A stretch of 32,122 bases of DNA from an uncultured Bacteroidales bacterium (GCA_947177325.1 CAMWUH010000003.1:1-32122); one strand, 5' to 3'. Positions 1 to 7,757 are shown, numbered from the stretch's first letter. Translations and numbers: made by a program. The notes: generated from the letters alone by a model not told the origin.

Positions 1-51
1 ACGACCCCCTGATTAACAGTCAGGTGCTCTAACCAACTGAGCTACTGAAGC
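1..51 (-). tRNA. tRNA-Asn (GTT), 5' part, cut by window edge
   Basis: On the minus strand the sequence reads as a tRNA 5' half: acceptor strand from base 51, D-arm GCTCAGTTGGTTAGAGC, and an anticodon stem CCTGA/TCAGG holding the loop CTGTTAA. The anticodon GTT (plus-strand AAC at 15-17) assigns it to asparagine. The variable loop, T-arm and 3' acceptor strand lie outside the window. Confidence 0.9.
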
Positions 52-63
52 ATTTGCAGTTTT

Positions 64-83
64 AAGCCCCGCTATCGGGGCTT
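64..83. terminator. GC-rich hairpin with T-rich flank between tRNA and its promoter
   Basis: A perfect 8-bp stem (AAGCCCCG at 64-71, CGGGGCTT at 76-83) with a CTAT loop is followed on the plus strand by CTTTTGCTTT, the shape of an intrinsic terminator. No plus-strand gene ends here, so it may stop antisense or upstream transcription. On the minus strand it would sit in the tRNA leader, between the putative start near 86 and the tRNA at 51. Confidence 0.5.
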
Positions 84-91
84 TTGCTTTG

Positions 92-122
92 CAAATTTAC
101 ATCTTTTATTTTTTATGTGCAA
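92..122 (-). promoter_or_regulatory. Bacteroidetes-type promoter for tRNA-Asn
   Basis: The minus strand carries TAAATTTG (99-92), matching the Bacteroidetes -7 consensus TAnnTTTG, with TTG (122-120) 20 bp upstream. The predicted start near 86 is about 35 nt before the mature tRNA. Confidence 0.6.
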
Positions 123-169
123 CATTTTGTACCATTTTTTTGGTATAGTTTTTTTTAACGAATTTTTGA

Positions 170-218
170 CGGAGGGGATATTTTGAGATTTTTCGGGTAT
201 GGGTAACCCTTAACTTTG
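170..218 (+). promoter_or_regulatory. Holin-amidase promoter with shared 24-bp element
   Basis: A -7 box TAACTTTG lies at 211-218. Exactly 17 bp upstream is a 24-bp block (170-193) beginning CGGAGGGG and continuing with two near-identical 8-mers, GATATTTT and GAGATTTT, then a T. The same 24 bp at the same spacing and orientation precedes the terminase gene (18824-18847). There is no TTG at the usual 19-20 bp, so the element occupies the -33 zone and probably binds an activator or alternative sigma factor (inference). The predicted start near 224 gives a leader of about 120 nt to the ATG at 344. Confidence 0.75.
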
Positions 219-343
219 TACTACAATAACCGGTCATTGATTCAGTAATCACTTATTTTTAAACTTTATTATTCATTCTCACAATTCATTAATCCAATCC
301 CTGACAACTATTCTATAACCCTAACCCTAAAAAACAACAATCT

Positions 344-829
344 ATGCTTTACGATTTTTTTATCATTCATTATCTTGAATTTTGTGTGTGGCTAACTATT
401 GTTTATGTAGCCGTAACCGTGGCCGTTGCCTTAGACCTCATTACCGGCATCCGCAAATCGCGCATCAACGGCACGAAAATGAACTCGCGCGGACTGAAGC
501 GCACCTGCAGCAAGTTGACCCACTATCTTTTGCCTATGGTTGCTTTCACGCTCGTCGATGTAGTGATTGCAGTGAAGTTCGCTGCCCCCTGGCTCACTTT
601 GACCTATGGCGCTTTCTGCATCATCTGCGAGGCGTGTTCGATATTTGAATCGGCCGCCGATAAACGCCAGCTTCGTCGATCGGCCGACATGCTTGCCCGC
701 TTGCGCAAACTCGATAATAAGGAGGCTATCGACTTGCTTGAGCAATTAATCCGTGAATTTACCGAGCGCCAAGTCAGTGGCGATGAGAAAAAGTGTGAAA
801 TGACTGCCGGGAAAGGGGGTGAACAATGA
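344..829 (+). CDS. Phage-type holin
   Basis: A 161-residue membrane protein resembling toxin-secretion/phage-lysis holins (Phage_holin_4-like). Hydrophobic segments lie at about residues 10-35, 60-80 and 83-100, and the first ends in DLITGIRKS, a D-x-x-TG pattern common in these holins. The C-terminal 55 residues are charged and probably helical, as expected for a cytoplasmic tail. Holins make lesions in the inner membrane that release or activate an endolysin. The downstream amidase overlaps it by ATGA (826-829), so the two are translationally coupled as a lysis cassette. An in-frame stop at 302-304 and no ATG between support the start at 344. No other phage gene adjoins it; neighbours are a tRNA and lpxB. 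The holin call rests on topology and context. Confidence 0.8.
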   Translation: MLYDFFIIHYLEFCVWLTIVYVAVTVAVALDLITGIRKSRINGTKMNSRGLKRTCSKLTHYLLPMVAFTLVDVVIAVKFAAPWLTLTYGAFCIICEACSIFESAADKRQLRRSADMLARLRKLDNKEAIDLLEQLIREFTERQVSGDEKKCEMTAGKGGEQ

Positions 830-1251
830 GTTCAGCTACATCTCAGCCGCAAGCTCGCTTGATAAATTTGATTGTGGTGCACTGCTCGGCCACGGAGCAA
901 GGGCGTGATTTCTGCGCTGCCGACATTGACCGCTGGCATCGCGAGCGCGGGTTTGCCCGCATCGGCTACCACTATGTTATCCGTCTTGACGGCACTATTG
1001 AGCAGGGGCGCCCTGAATCGGCCGTTGGCGCTCACTGCCAGGGCTATAATTGCAACTCTATCGGCATCTGCTATACCGGCGGCCTATGTCGAGGGGTGCC
1101 GGCCGATACTCTGACCGAGCCGCAGCTTGCATCATTGCGACGATTGATTGCCGATTTGAAAAGACGCTATCGGGGGGCGCGGGTAGTTGGGCATCGCGAT
1201 TTAAATCCCCACAAAGCTTGCCCATGCTTCGATGTGGCTGCCCGACTTTAG
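826..1251 (+). CDS. N-acetylmuramoyl-L-alanine amidase, T7-lysozyme/PGRP-like endolysin
   Basis: A 141-residue Amidase_2 (PGRP fold) protein that cleaves the lactyl amide between N-acetylmuramate and L-Ala in peptidoglycan. By alignment with T7 lysozyme the zinc ligands are His19 (VVHCSA), His123 (GHRD) and Cys132, with catalytic Tyr48 (IGYHY) and Lys130 in the characteristic KACPxFD motif; all are present, so it should be active. There is no signal peptide and no cell-wall-binding domain, as expected for an endolysin exported through the holin encoded just upstream. The stop codon overlaps the convergent lpxB stop, leaving no spacer, which suggests long residence at this site. Expression is expected from the promoter at 170-218. 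Confidence 0.93.
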   Translation: MSSATSQPQARLINLIVVHCSATEQGRDFCAADIDRWHRERGFARIGYHYVIRLDGTIEQGRPESAVGAHCQGYNCNSIGICYTGGLCRGVPADTLTEPQLASLRRLIADLKRRYRGARVVGHRDLNPHKACPCFDVAARL

Positions 1252-2366
1252 TCAATGATTATCCGGGCGGCACGCTCGGGCGCGTTGAGCTCGGGGTTGA
1301 GGCGGGCGCGCATTTCGGCGTAGCCGTGAAGCTGCTCTTGTCGCTCCGGAGTGTCAGCAAGCAGAGGTGTCAGCCGGGCATCGACTGCCTCGGGGGTGCA
1401 TTGGTGAAGCAGCATTTCCGGTATGATTTCGCGATCGGTAATCAAGTTGGGAAGTGACACGAATTTCACTTTCAGCAGACGCTTGAACAGGTTGTAGGTC
1501 AATCGGCTTCCGTTAGCGCGGTAACACACCACTTGGGGCGTTCCTAACAGGGCGGCTTCAAGGGTGGCCGTACCGCTGGTGACGAGGGCGGCTTCGGCGC
1601 CTGCCATCAGGTCGAATGTAACGCCGCTGAGGCGTGGCAGACTTGACAAGCCGTTGTAGAAATCGTCGCCAATTCCCGGGGCTGCCGCCACTACGGCTCT
1701 GAATTCAGGGTGACGCTTTGCCACTGACTCCATTATAGGCAAATTATTGCGGATTTCGGCTTTTCGGCTGCCGGGCACGAGCAGCAGGAGTTTGCCGTCG
1801 GCCGGTGCTCCGGCTCGCTCCAACAGTTCTTCGCGGCCAATAATCGTTTTTCGCCGTTCATCAACTTCAGCCAGCGAGGGATTGCCCACGTATATGGCTT
1901 CATAGTCGTGGCGCTCCCGGAAATATTTCGGCTCAAAGGGGAGTATCGACAAGATTCTGATGCCCAGTTTCTTGAATTGCTTCACGCGCCCCTCTTTCCA
2001 TGCCCACACTTTTGGCGATATGTACCAATAAACCGGTATCCCCATCTCAGCAGCCTCACGCGCCAGCTTGAGGTTAAATGAGGGGTAGTCAACCAGCACT
2101 AATCGGTCGGGCTTGGCTTGTCGCAGTGCTTGTCGGGCCGTCGAGAGATTGCGCATCACTGCCTTCAAGTGCTTCACAACCTCCACAAATCCCATATATG
2201 CCATTCGGTTGTAGTGAATCACCGGAGCGTGACCTGCAACCTCGGCCATCATGTCGCCGCCTAAAAATGTAAATTGCGCTTCCGGGTCTGCCACGCGTAG
2301 TGATTGCATTAATTGCGAGGCGTGGAGGTCGCCCGAGGCTTCGCCGGCTGAAATAAAATAGTGCAT
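1248..2366 (-). CDS. lpxB: Lipid-A-disaccharide synthase
   Basis: A 372-residue GT19 enzyme that condenses UDP-2,3-diacylglucosamine with lipid X to form the lipid A disaccharide at the inner face of the inner membrane. Recognisable segments are the N-terminal SAGEASGDLHA, LVDYPSFNLKLA, ISPKVWAWKEGR, ILPFEPKYF and VGNPSL, and the C-terminal VTSGTATLEAALLGTPQVVCYR donor-site region. A longer frame opens at 2423, but those 19 extra codons cross the predicted promoter (2393-2423) and lie outside the family, so the ATG at 2366 is chosen. The gene converges on the amidase with a 4-bp stop overlap. It shows that the host makes lipid A. Confidence 0.96.
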   Translation of the reverse strand: MHYFISAGEASGDLHASQLMQSLRVADPEAQFTFLGGDMMAEVAGHAPVIHYNRMAYMGFVEVVKHLKAVMRNLSTARQALRQAKPDRLVLVDYPSFNLKLAREAAEMGIPVYWYISPKVWAWKEGRVKQFKKLGIRILSILPFEPKYFRERHDYEAIYVGNPSLAEVDERRKTIIGREELLERAGAPADGKLLLLVPGSRKAEIRNNLPIMESVAKRHPEFRAVVAAAPGIGDDFYNGLSSLPRLSGVTFDLMAGAEAALVTSGTATLEAALLGTPQVVCYRANGSRLTYNLFKRLLKVKFVSLPNLITDREIIPEMLLHQCTPEAVDARLTPLLADTPERQEQLHGYAEMRARLNPELNAPERAARIIID

Positions 2367-2392
2367 AGTTGGGGGAATTGTGAAGTGTATTG

Positions 2393-2423
2393 CAAATTTA
2401 CCATATTGGCAAGAAAAAAGCAA
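2393..2423 (-). promoter_or_regulatory. lpxB promoter
   Basis: The minus strand has TAAATTTG (2400-2393) with TTG (2423-2421) 20 bp upstream. The start would fall near 2387, about 20 nt before the ATG at 2366, supporting the shorter LpxB. Confidence 0.6.
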
Positions 2424-2767
2424 GAAGCGGCAGACGGCAGCAATAACGGGAATTGATTAGATGTGATGTAAATGTAACAGGAATAAAACTATTGTAACCG
2501 TAATGTATTAAATGAAAAATTAGATTTTTTTAAAAATATTTCGTCTTATAAACTGTTGTAAAATAGCAAAATACGCGAAATTCAGTATTTTTCTTGGAAA
2601 AAATTCAAAAATAATCTGAACAAAACAAAATTTGTCAATGTTATATAATCGTAACAAAGATGTAACTAAGTGATGTTTGTGTAACATGATTGAACTTTCT
2701 TAAAGACCTACAGAATTCACTATTCAGACCTTAAGAATTCACTACATTTCCTTTGAACTATCAGCTG
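2424..2767. other. AT-rich intergenic region, possible small plus-strand transcript
   Basis: No protein gene is visible. The stretch is very AT-rich and holds an 11-bp direct repeat, AGAATTCACTA, at 2712-2722 and 2734-2744 (period 22 bp). A strong plus-strand terminator follows at 2768-2801 although no plus-strand gene precedes it, so an unannotated small RNA may end there. I found no clean TAnnTTTG box on the plus strand to mark its start. Confidence 0.35.
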
Positions 2768-2801
2768 ATGCTCCGGTCCCGAAAGCCGGAGCATTTTTTT
2801 T
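2768..2801 (+). terminator. Strong intrinsic terminator without an obvious upstream gene
   Basis: ATGCTCCGG (2768-2776) pairs perfectly with CCGGAGCAT (2786-2794) around a 9-nt loop, followed by a run of eight T on the plus strand. The nearest plus-strand gene upstream is the amidase ending at 1251, with all of lpxB in between, so a local small transcript is more likely. Confidence 0.8.
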
Positions 2802-2832
2802 GCTTGTACCGTAGCATTGCTTCCCGCAAAGA

Positions 2833-2879
2833 AATAATCTCCCCTCTCTGCGCCGATGGCGGGGAAAGGGGAGACTATT
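2833..2879. terminator. Terminator after the GH31 gene
   Basis: AATAATCTCCCCT (2833-2845) pairs with AGGGGAGACTATT (2867-2879) at 12 of 13 positions, with an inner CGCC/GGCG stem. On the minus strand the hairpin is followed by a U-rich tail (TTATTTCTTT) and lies just beyond the GH31 stop, so it probably ends that transcript. It may also act on the plus strand. Confidence 0.7.
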
Positions 2880-2888
2880 TATAGTGGC

Positions 2889-5273
2889 TTATTTAATGGT
2901 TGCTTTGATATCGCCCGAAGCGGGGCAAACTACTGTGAATTTCAGGCAACGGAGTTTTTTGGAGTAGCTGAATTTCAGTTTTTGATTGCCTGCGGTCACT
3001 TGACTCGGTTTGCGGTTAACATCGTAGATTTCAATGTTGAAGGTGGTTTCGGGCGTGTCAGGAGAGCCGGATACGGTCAGCGTTTTTTCGCCGTTGTTGT
3101 CCACTTCAAGGTAGAGGCCGAAACCTGTCAATTCGTCAGCTGTTGGTTTGGAGCCTTGCGGTATGGCAAGCATCCCTACTGCTTCACCGTCGGCGGTGGG
3201 GAAGATACGGGCTGTGAAGAGGTCGTTGCGATAGTCGGCGGTAGAGGTCATGGGATAGTCGGCCATGAAGATGACAGAGCCGTCGGCAGCATAGTGGGGC
3301 AACACATTCAGGGGTGCCTTAACAACCTCGGTATTGCCGCCGGTGATGATGGTGGCGGGGTTGTTGAGGTCAAACCATCGGTTGCCGCCGGGGAAGAACA
3401 CCGGGCGCTCCGTGGTGCCGGGGGTAAGCACAGGTGCCACCATCACATCCTCGCCCCACATAAATTGGTCGACTATAGTATCGGTAGCGGCTGTCAGCGA
3501 ATTGTCGCGGAAGTTGAGGGGACGCACAAGCGATGAGCCGTAAACGTGGTTGTCGAAGGCCAGCGTCACGTTGTAGGGGAGCCAACGATAGCGCTCTTTG
3601 ATGATGGGAAGGAGAATTTCTTTTTCAAGCTCAGGGTAGTTGAAAGGCTCGGCATATTCCTGAGCGTGAGTGCGGAGCATCGGGGAGAAGAGCCCGAGTT
3701 GCAGCCATCGCACATATAGCTCCGGCAAGAAGGGGTTTTCGGGGTCAACGGCAAATCCGCCTACGTCATGGCCCATATAGCCAAGGCCGGAAAGGCCTGA
3801 GTTGATCATGATGGGGATTTGGGCCTGGAGGCCGGCCCATGAGCGCGACACGTCGGTCGACCAGGGGAACACGCCGTAGCGTTGCAGGCCTATAGTGCCG
3901 CCGCGCATCATAATCATGGGACGCTCGTCGGGGAAGTTTTCAGCCAGCATGTCAGCGATGATTTTCGACCATTCGTTACCGTAGAGGTTATGGTATTGGC
4001 GAGTGGTCAGGCCATTATGGTGAACGAGCGAGTCGGGGTGAACTTCAGGTTCGCCCAAGTCGCCCCAGAAGCCGTCAACGCCGTCGAGGTGCATCTGCTT
4101 GTATTGCTCGGCAAGCCATGAGCGGGTGGCGGGGTTGGAAACGTCGAGCATGCCGCCTTCGCCCACCCAGATTTTCACTTCGCCGGGGCGTCCAAGCGAG
4201 TCGGGCACGAGCATACCGTTCTCGGCCAGGAAGTTATAGTTGTCGATGCCACGGCCGTTGCGGAGCACGTAGGGCTGCGAGATGCTGACGAGGTTAACGT
4301 TCTTGTCTTGCAGGGTCTTGAGCATCTGCTTGTAGTCGCCCCATTGCTCGGGGTCCCAGGCCAAGCGGCCCATATCCTGCTCTTGGCCATACCAGTAGAG
4401 GTCGAGCACGATGCCGTCGAGCGGATAGCCGGCTTGCTGCAGGCGTTCAACGGTCCGGAGAGTTTCGTCGGCGGTTTTGTAGCCATATTTCGAGGTGATG
4501 TAACCGAGGGTCCAGAGCGGGGGGAGGGGTTGAAAACCGGTGAGGAATGCTGTGGCGCCAACGGTTTGCGACAGAGAGGTCTGCTGGTTGTCGTCGAAGA
4601 GGGCGGCAACATAATATGTGATGGGATAGTTGGCCTCTGATGTATAGGTGATTGGGTCGGAGAGTACCAGCTCGGCAGCGGCATAGTCGTCGAAGATGAG
4701 AGCGAAGCCGCCCGACGTAATCACCATAGGCATGGTGATGTTCATTTGAGAAATGCGAGGGTCGCCGGCTCCGTAGCCGTAGTTCTGACGGTTATACATC
4801 ACAAGGGTGTCGCCGGCTAAGTTAACCTTGTGGCCACGCTCGCCGGCGCCGTAATACGACAGGCCGGCCGGGGTAGTGAGCTGCATGGTGCGGAAGCCCT
4901 CGGGAGTAATGCCGCGCATGCCGGTGTCGATGATGTTGGCGTCGCCGACTTCTATTGAAACTGCACCTGAGTTATTGTTGAGCAACACATTGATGGGCTG
5001 CACCGGCGACGACAGTGTCTGGGTGTTGCCGACGCGCGAGGTAGTGGCCTCAAACTCTTTATAGGTTTGCAGATTATCCAACGCGATAACCTTCGAGTCG
5101 GGTATGACTTCACCGACAGGAGCGTTGGTGATACGCACAGCGAAGGGGGTAACCATAGTCGCGGTTACCTGACGGCCGTCGCGAGTGATGGTAGTGATTG
5201 AATTTCGCTCTTGAGCCACGCTTGCAACGAGCGAAGCAGCCATGATGAGCGATGTAACGATTATTTTTTTCAT
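2889..5273 (-). CDS. Exported alpha-glucosidase-type glycoside hydrolase, GH31
   Basis: A 794-residue GH31 enzyme. Residues 1-20 form a signal peptide (MKKIIVTSLIMAASLVASVA), so it acts in the periplasm or at the surface. An N-terminal beta domain (about 25-240) precedes the (beta/alpha)8 barrel (about 250-570). The GH31 nucleophile is Asp405 in DGFWGDLGEPE and the likely acid/base is Asp474 in FPWSTDVSRSW; GLGYMGHDVGGF is another typical barrel motif. C-terminal beta domains with a DUF5110-like part follow. GH31 enzymes retain the anomeric configuration and usually cleave alpha-glucosides, though alpha-xylosidases and transglucosidases also occur; the substrate cannot be fixed here. It stands alone, without SusC/SusD neighbours, and has terminators on both sides. 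Confidence 0.93.
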   Translation of the reverse strand: MKKIIVTSLIMAASLVASVAQERNSITTITRDGRQVTATMVTPFAVRITNAPVGEVIPDSKVIALDNLQTYKEFEATTSRVGNTQTLSSPVQPINVLLNNNSGAVSIEVGDANIIDTGMRGITPEGFRTMQLTTPAGLSYYGAGERGHKVNLAGDTLVMYNRQNYGYGAGDPRISQMNITMPMVITSGGFALIFDDYAAAELVLSDPITYTSEANYPITYYVAALFDDNQQTSLSQTVGATAFLTGFQPLPPLWTLGYITSKYGYKTADETLRTVERLQQAGYPLDGIVLDLYWYGQEQDMGRLAWDPEQWGDYKQMLKTLQDKNVNLVSISQPYVLRNGRGIDNYNFLAENGMLVPDSLGRPGEVKIWVGEGGMLDVSNPATRSWLAEQYKQMHLDGVDGFWGDLGEPEVHPDSLVHHNGLTTRQYHNLYGNEWSKIIADMLAENFPDERPMIMMRGGTIGLQRYGVFPWSTDVSRSWAGLQAQIPIMINSGLSGLGYMGHDVGGFAVDPENPFLPELYVRWLQLGLFSPMLRTHAQEYAEPFNYPELEKEILLPIIKERYRWLPYNVTLAFDNHVYGSSLVRPLNFRDNSLTAATDTIVDQFMWGEDVMVAPVLTPGTTERPVFFPGGNRWFDLNNPATIITGGNTEVVKAPLNVLPHYAADGSVIFMADYPMTSTADYRNDLFTARIFPTADGEAVGMLAIPQGSKPTADELTGFGLYLEVDNNGEKTLTVSGSPDTPETTFNIEIYDVNRKPSQVTAGNQKLKFSYSKKLRCLKFTVVCPASGDIKATIK

Positions 5274-5331
5274 GATTGAAACCGGTTAAGATTGCAGTTT
5301 ATGTAGATTGATTGAGATTGGCGGTATATTG

Positions 5332-5348
5332 AAAAACCCAATTGGGTT
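5332..5348 (-). terminator. Intrinsic terminator after rnhA
   Basis: The palindrome AACCCAATTGGGTT (5335-5348) gives a 5-bp stem with an AATT loop, and on the minus strand it runs directly into TTTTTC. It lies 5 bp past the rnhA stop and would end the mscL-aroK-ald-rnhA transcript. Confidence 0.6.
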
Positions 5349-5352
5349 ACCT

Positions 5353-6009
5353 TTATTTGCGGTTGAAGTCGGCCGGAATTTCGCCCCATCGGTCTGTGTC
5401 CCATTTTAGGATGCGCGAGTGGTAGGGGTGGGATTGTATCCAGGCATCGGCACGAGCCAGCAGTTCGCGAATTTTGGCGTTTTGCTGAGTAGGCTTGAGA
5501 GTGGATTTATTTCCGCGGTTGCGAATCCACGACTGTGCGGTGCGCGAGTCAGAGTAGATGACTGTGTGGTCGTTGCCGTTTTTGTTGAGGAGGGCGAGGG
5601 CGTGGATGAGCGCCAGATATTCGGCAATGTTGTTTGTGCCCCCTTCGAGCGGCCCCACGCGGAAAATTTCAGCGCCGGTGGCAGTATCGACACATCGATA
5701 TTCAATCGGGCCGGGATTTTTGGAGCAAGCGCCGTCGACACAAATCGAGTCGCGGATAACGTCGGGGTGCTCGTCGATGTTGAAGGTAGCGAGCGAGTCG
5801 GCACGGTGGGAGGCAATGGCGCGAAGCATCGATTTCTGCTCGTCGGGGTCGCCACGAAAGGCTCGTGTGGCCATCTCTTGCGTAGGGAAGGCTTTGAACC
5901 GCGCTCCCGGGAAGCCGTCGATTTGCAGCTTTGCCTCCTCCCATGAGTCGTAGATGCCGGGGGAGTAGCCTACCCACACAACATAGAATTTCTTTCTGTA
6001 TTCACCCAT
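5353..6009 (-). CDS. rnhA: Ribonuclease H with N-terminal viroplasmin (hybrid-binding) domain
   Basis: A 218-residue protein that cleaves the RNA strand of RNA-DNA hybrids. Residues 6-50 (KKFYVVWVGYSPGIYDSWEE and following) are the Cauli_VI/viroplasmin hybrid-binding domain found on eukaryotic-type RNase H1 and common in Bacteroidales. The catalytic domain spans about 88-215, with acidic residues Asp92 (CVDGACSKNPG), Glu130 (NNIAEYLAL), Asp154 (IYSDSRTAQSW) and a C-terminal Asp in the WDTDRWGEIPADF stretch. It is the last gene of the mscL operon, 15 bp after the dehydrogenase, and a terminator follows. Confidence 0.93.
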   Translation of the reverse strand: MGEYRKKFYVVWVGYSPGIYDSWEEAKLQIDGFPGARFKAFPTQEMATRAFRGDPDEQKSMLRAIASHRADSLATFNIDEHPDVIRDSICVDGACSKNPGPIEYRCVDTATGAEIFRVGPLEGGTNNIAEYLALIHALALLNKNGNDHTVIYSDSRTAQSWIRNRGNKSTLKPTQQNAKIRELLARADAWIQSHPYHSRILKWDTDRWGEIPADFNRK

Positions 6010-6024
6010 ATAGATCTTCAGAAT

Positions 6025-7200
6025 TTACATCAGTTGGAGGAAAATAGTTATGTCGGTGGCGCGACACTTCACGAGGCGGCCAACTTCGCGATTGGTCACT
6101 TTGCCCAGGAAAGTGAGCACCGCACCGCGCAGCCCGGGGGTGAGTTTCAAGGCGTTGGTGACCCCTTCACACACCATCACGTCATCGAGCAGCGTGTTGA
6201 GCGAGTTAGACAGAGCCATGGCCGCCGTGCGAGGCACAGCGTTGCCGGGGTTGACATAGACCTTGCGGCGGTCGATACCGGCCGCTTGGCGTGCCTCTGA
6301 CAGGTCGATGCAAGGGAGTGAGGGGAAAAGGCGGCCGGCACGGGGAGTCAGGTCGTAAATAAGCACTCCGCGCTTCATTTGCTCCACCATCATGGCGTCG
6401 ATGGCAAAGGTCGACGGGAAGCCGCCGGTGGCGATGACCACATCGGCCGAGCGGAGAGCCGACTCGACTACCTTGGCGTGGCAGGCCGAACCTATGATTT
6501 GCGGGCCGAGGTCGCGGATGGCTGAGCGGAGCGAGTAAACATCGTTGTCAAACATTCTGACCATCGCACCCAATCCCGTAGCTGACCTTGCGGCGGCGAT
6601 AGCTGCCAGTCCCGAGCCGAAAATGGTTACTTCGCAGGGCACAATCCCGGCTACTCCGCCGAGCAATATTCCTTTGCCTGATTGCGAATCGGCAAGCAAT
6701 GATGAAGCTAAAGCAATGGCTGCCCGGCCGTCGATTTCGGCTAAAATGTCGGCAAATGGATGGTTGCCGCGAGGGTCGGTGATAAGGTCAAGGGCAATGG
6801 TGACAATGCCGCGCATGAGCATCGCATTGATTGCCGAGGGGTGCCAGCGCTCAAGGTGCATCAGAGTGAGCAGCATGGCTCCGCGGCGCATCATGTCGAT
6901 GTCGGGGCGTTGAGGCTCGGCAGTGTAGATAACCACATCGGCAGCAAGCGCTGCCGCGCGGTCGGCAATCTCGATGCCTCGGCGGGCGTATGCGTTGTCG
7001 TTATAGTGGATTGGGTCGGCAGCCCCGGCTTCGATAATTACGCGGTAGCCTCGCTCCAAAAGCGTAGCCGCCCCCTCGGGAGTCAGAGGAAAGCGGTGTT
7101 CCGAATCAGAGTGAATGGCGGGCAGCCCTATTGACAGTTTGCGACGCGAGGTTGCTATCTGCGCAGGCTGCTCAAGCGGGGAGCCGTAAGGGTTTATCAT
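6025..7200 (-). CDS. Alanine dehydrogenase-family oxidoreductase (AlaDH/PNT fold)
   Basis: A 391-residue member of the alanine dehydrogenase/transhydrogenase-alpha family, which reversibly converts L-alanine to pyruvate and ammonia with NAD. The N-terminal catalytic half starts at about residue 22 (IGLPAIHSDSEHRFPLTPEGAA), matching the family start in which the Arg of HRFPLTP binds substrate. The Rossmann half is around 190-300 (VTIFGSGLAAIAAARSATGLGA). LMHLE keeps the family His. The usual VKEP motif with its substrate-binding lysine reads TAEP here (about residues 94-97), so that lysine seems to be replaced by Ala and activity is uncertain. It overlaps aroK by 4 bp (ATGA), so translation is probably coupled. 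A divergent AlaDH or a repurposed NAD-binding protein are both possible. Confidence 0.75.
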   Translation of the reverse strand: MINPYGSPLEQPAQIATSRRKLSIGLPAIHSDSEHRFPLTPEGAATLLERGYRVIIEAGAADPIHYNDNAYARRGIEIADRAAALAADVVIYTAEPQRPDIDMMRRGAMLLTLMHLERWHPSAINAMLMRGIVTIALDLITDPRGNHPFADILAEIDGRAAIALASSLLADSQSGKGILLGGVAGIVPCEVTIFGSGLAAIAAARSATGLGAMVRMFDNDVYSLRSAIRDLGPQIIGSACHAKVVESALRSADVVIATGGFPSTFAIDAMMVEQMKRGVLIYDLTPRAGRLFPSLPCIDLSEARQAAGIDRRKVYVNPGNAVPRTAAMALSNSLNTLLDDVMVCEGVTNALKLTPGLRGAVLTFLGKVTNREVGRLVKCRATDITIFLQLM

Positions 7201-7757
7201 GATTGAGTCAGAAATTGTGATATAAATCGATTGGCTGATTGGCTGACTTGCTCGTCGGTTTCGAGTTGGGAGGCGTCGAATCGGTGAGGCGTCAGACTGT
7301 AGAATGGTTGACGCTGCTCCAGGGCGTTGACCACAAAGGCGTGGAGCTCGTCGTCGGGCAGATTGGCGACCAACGGACGGCGTGAGCGCTCAATGCGCAG
7401 GCGCTCTACAATGCGCTCGGGGCTGACCTGAAGCCACACGGGCACCCCTCGGCTAAGCATTAGCTCCATGTTGCGGCCATGGCAGGGGGTGCCTCCGCCA
7501 CAGGCTATAATGAGTCGGCGAGAGCCGTCGGCGCGGGCGCAGAGCTCGGCCAGGGCGGCGGTTTCGCGGCGGCGAAACTCAGCTTCGCCATATTGACGGA
7601 ATATTTCAGGTATTGACATGGAAGAGTCGGCCTCGACATAATCGTCGAGGTCGACAAATTCGATGTCGCCGGCCATTTGAGCCAGCTTGCGGCCTAAGGT
7701 GGTTTTACCCGAGGCCATATAGCCTAAAAGAAAGACAGGTCTGCGGGGTTGTTGCAT
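7197..7757 (-). CDS. aroK: Shikimate kinase
   Basis: A 186-residue P-loop kinase that phosphorylates shikimate at the 3-hydroxyl, step five of chorismate synthesis, in the cytoplasm. The Walker A motif is GYMASGKTT near residue 12; FVDLDDYVE carries the Asp that contacts shikimate and magnesium, ACGGGTPCH is the glycine-rich substrate loop, and an Arg-rich lid (RLRIERSRRPL) follows at about 125. Length fits the family. It starts inside the mscL stop (TAATG, 1-bp overlap) and ends in a 4-bp overlap with the dehydrogenase, so it is an internal operon gene. aroB, two steps earlier in the pathway, is in the window at 29094-30158 but in a separate operon. Confidence 0.95.
   Translation of the reverse strand: MQQPRRPVFLLGYMASGKTTLGRKLAQMAGDIEFVDLDDYVEADSSMSIPEIFRQYGEAEFRRRETAALAELCARADGSRRLIIACGGGTPCHGRNMELMLSRGVPVWLQVSPERIVERLRIERSRRPLVANLPDDELHAFVVNALEQRQPFYSLTPHRFDASQLETDEQVSQSANRFISQFLTQS

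Noticed and set aside
317-332. Telomere-like AACCCTAACCCTAAAA
   Set aside because: Only two repeat units in the holin leader; most likely chance.
1-343. tRNA-Asn as phage integration site for the lysis cassette
   Set aside because: The cassette lies on the 5' side of the tRNA, whereas integration normally uses the 3' end; no integrase or direct repeat is seen.
2856-3536. Long plus-strand frame opposite the GH31 gene
   Set aside because: It is antisense to clear GH31 sequence and has no family motif; skewed codon use in the real gene keeps the opposite frame open.
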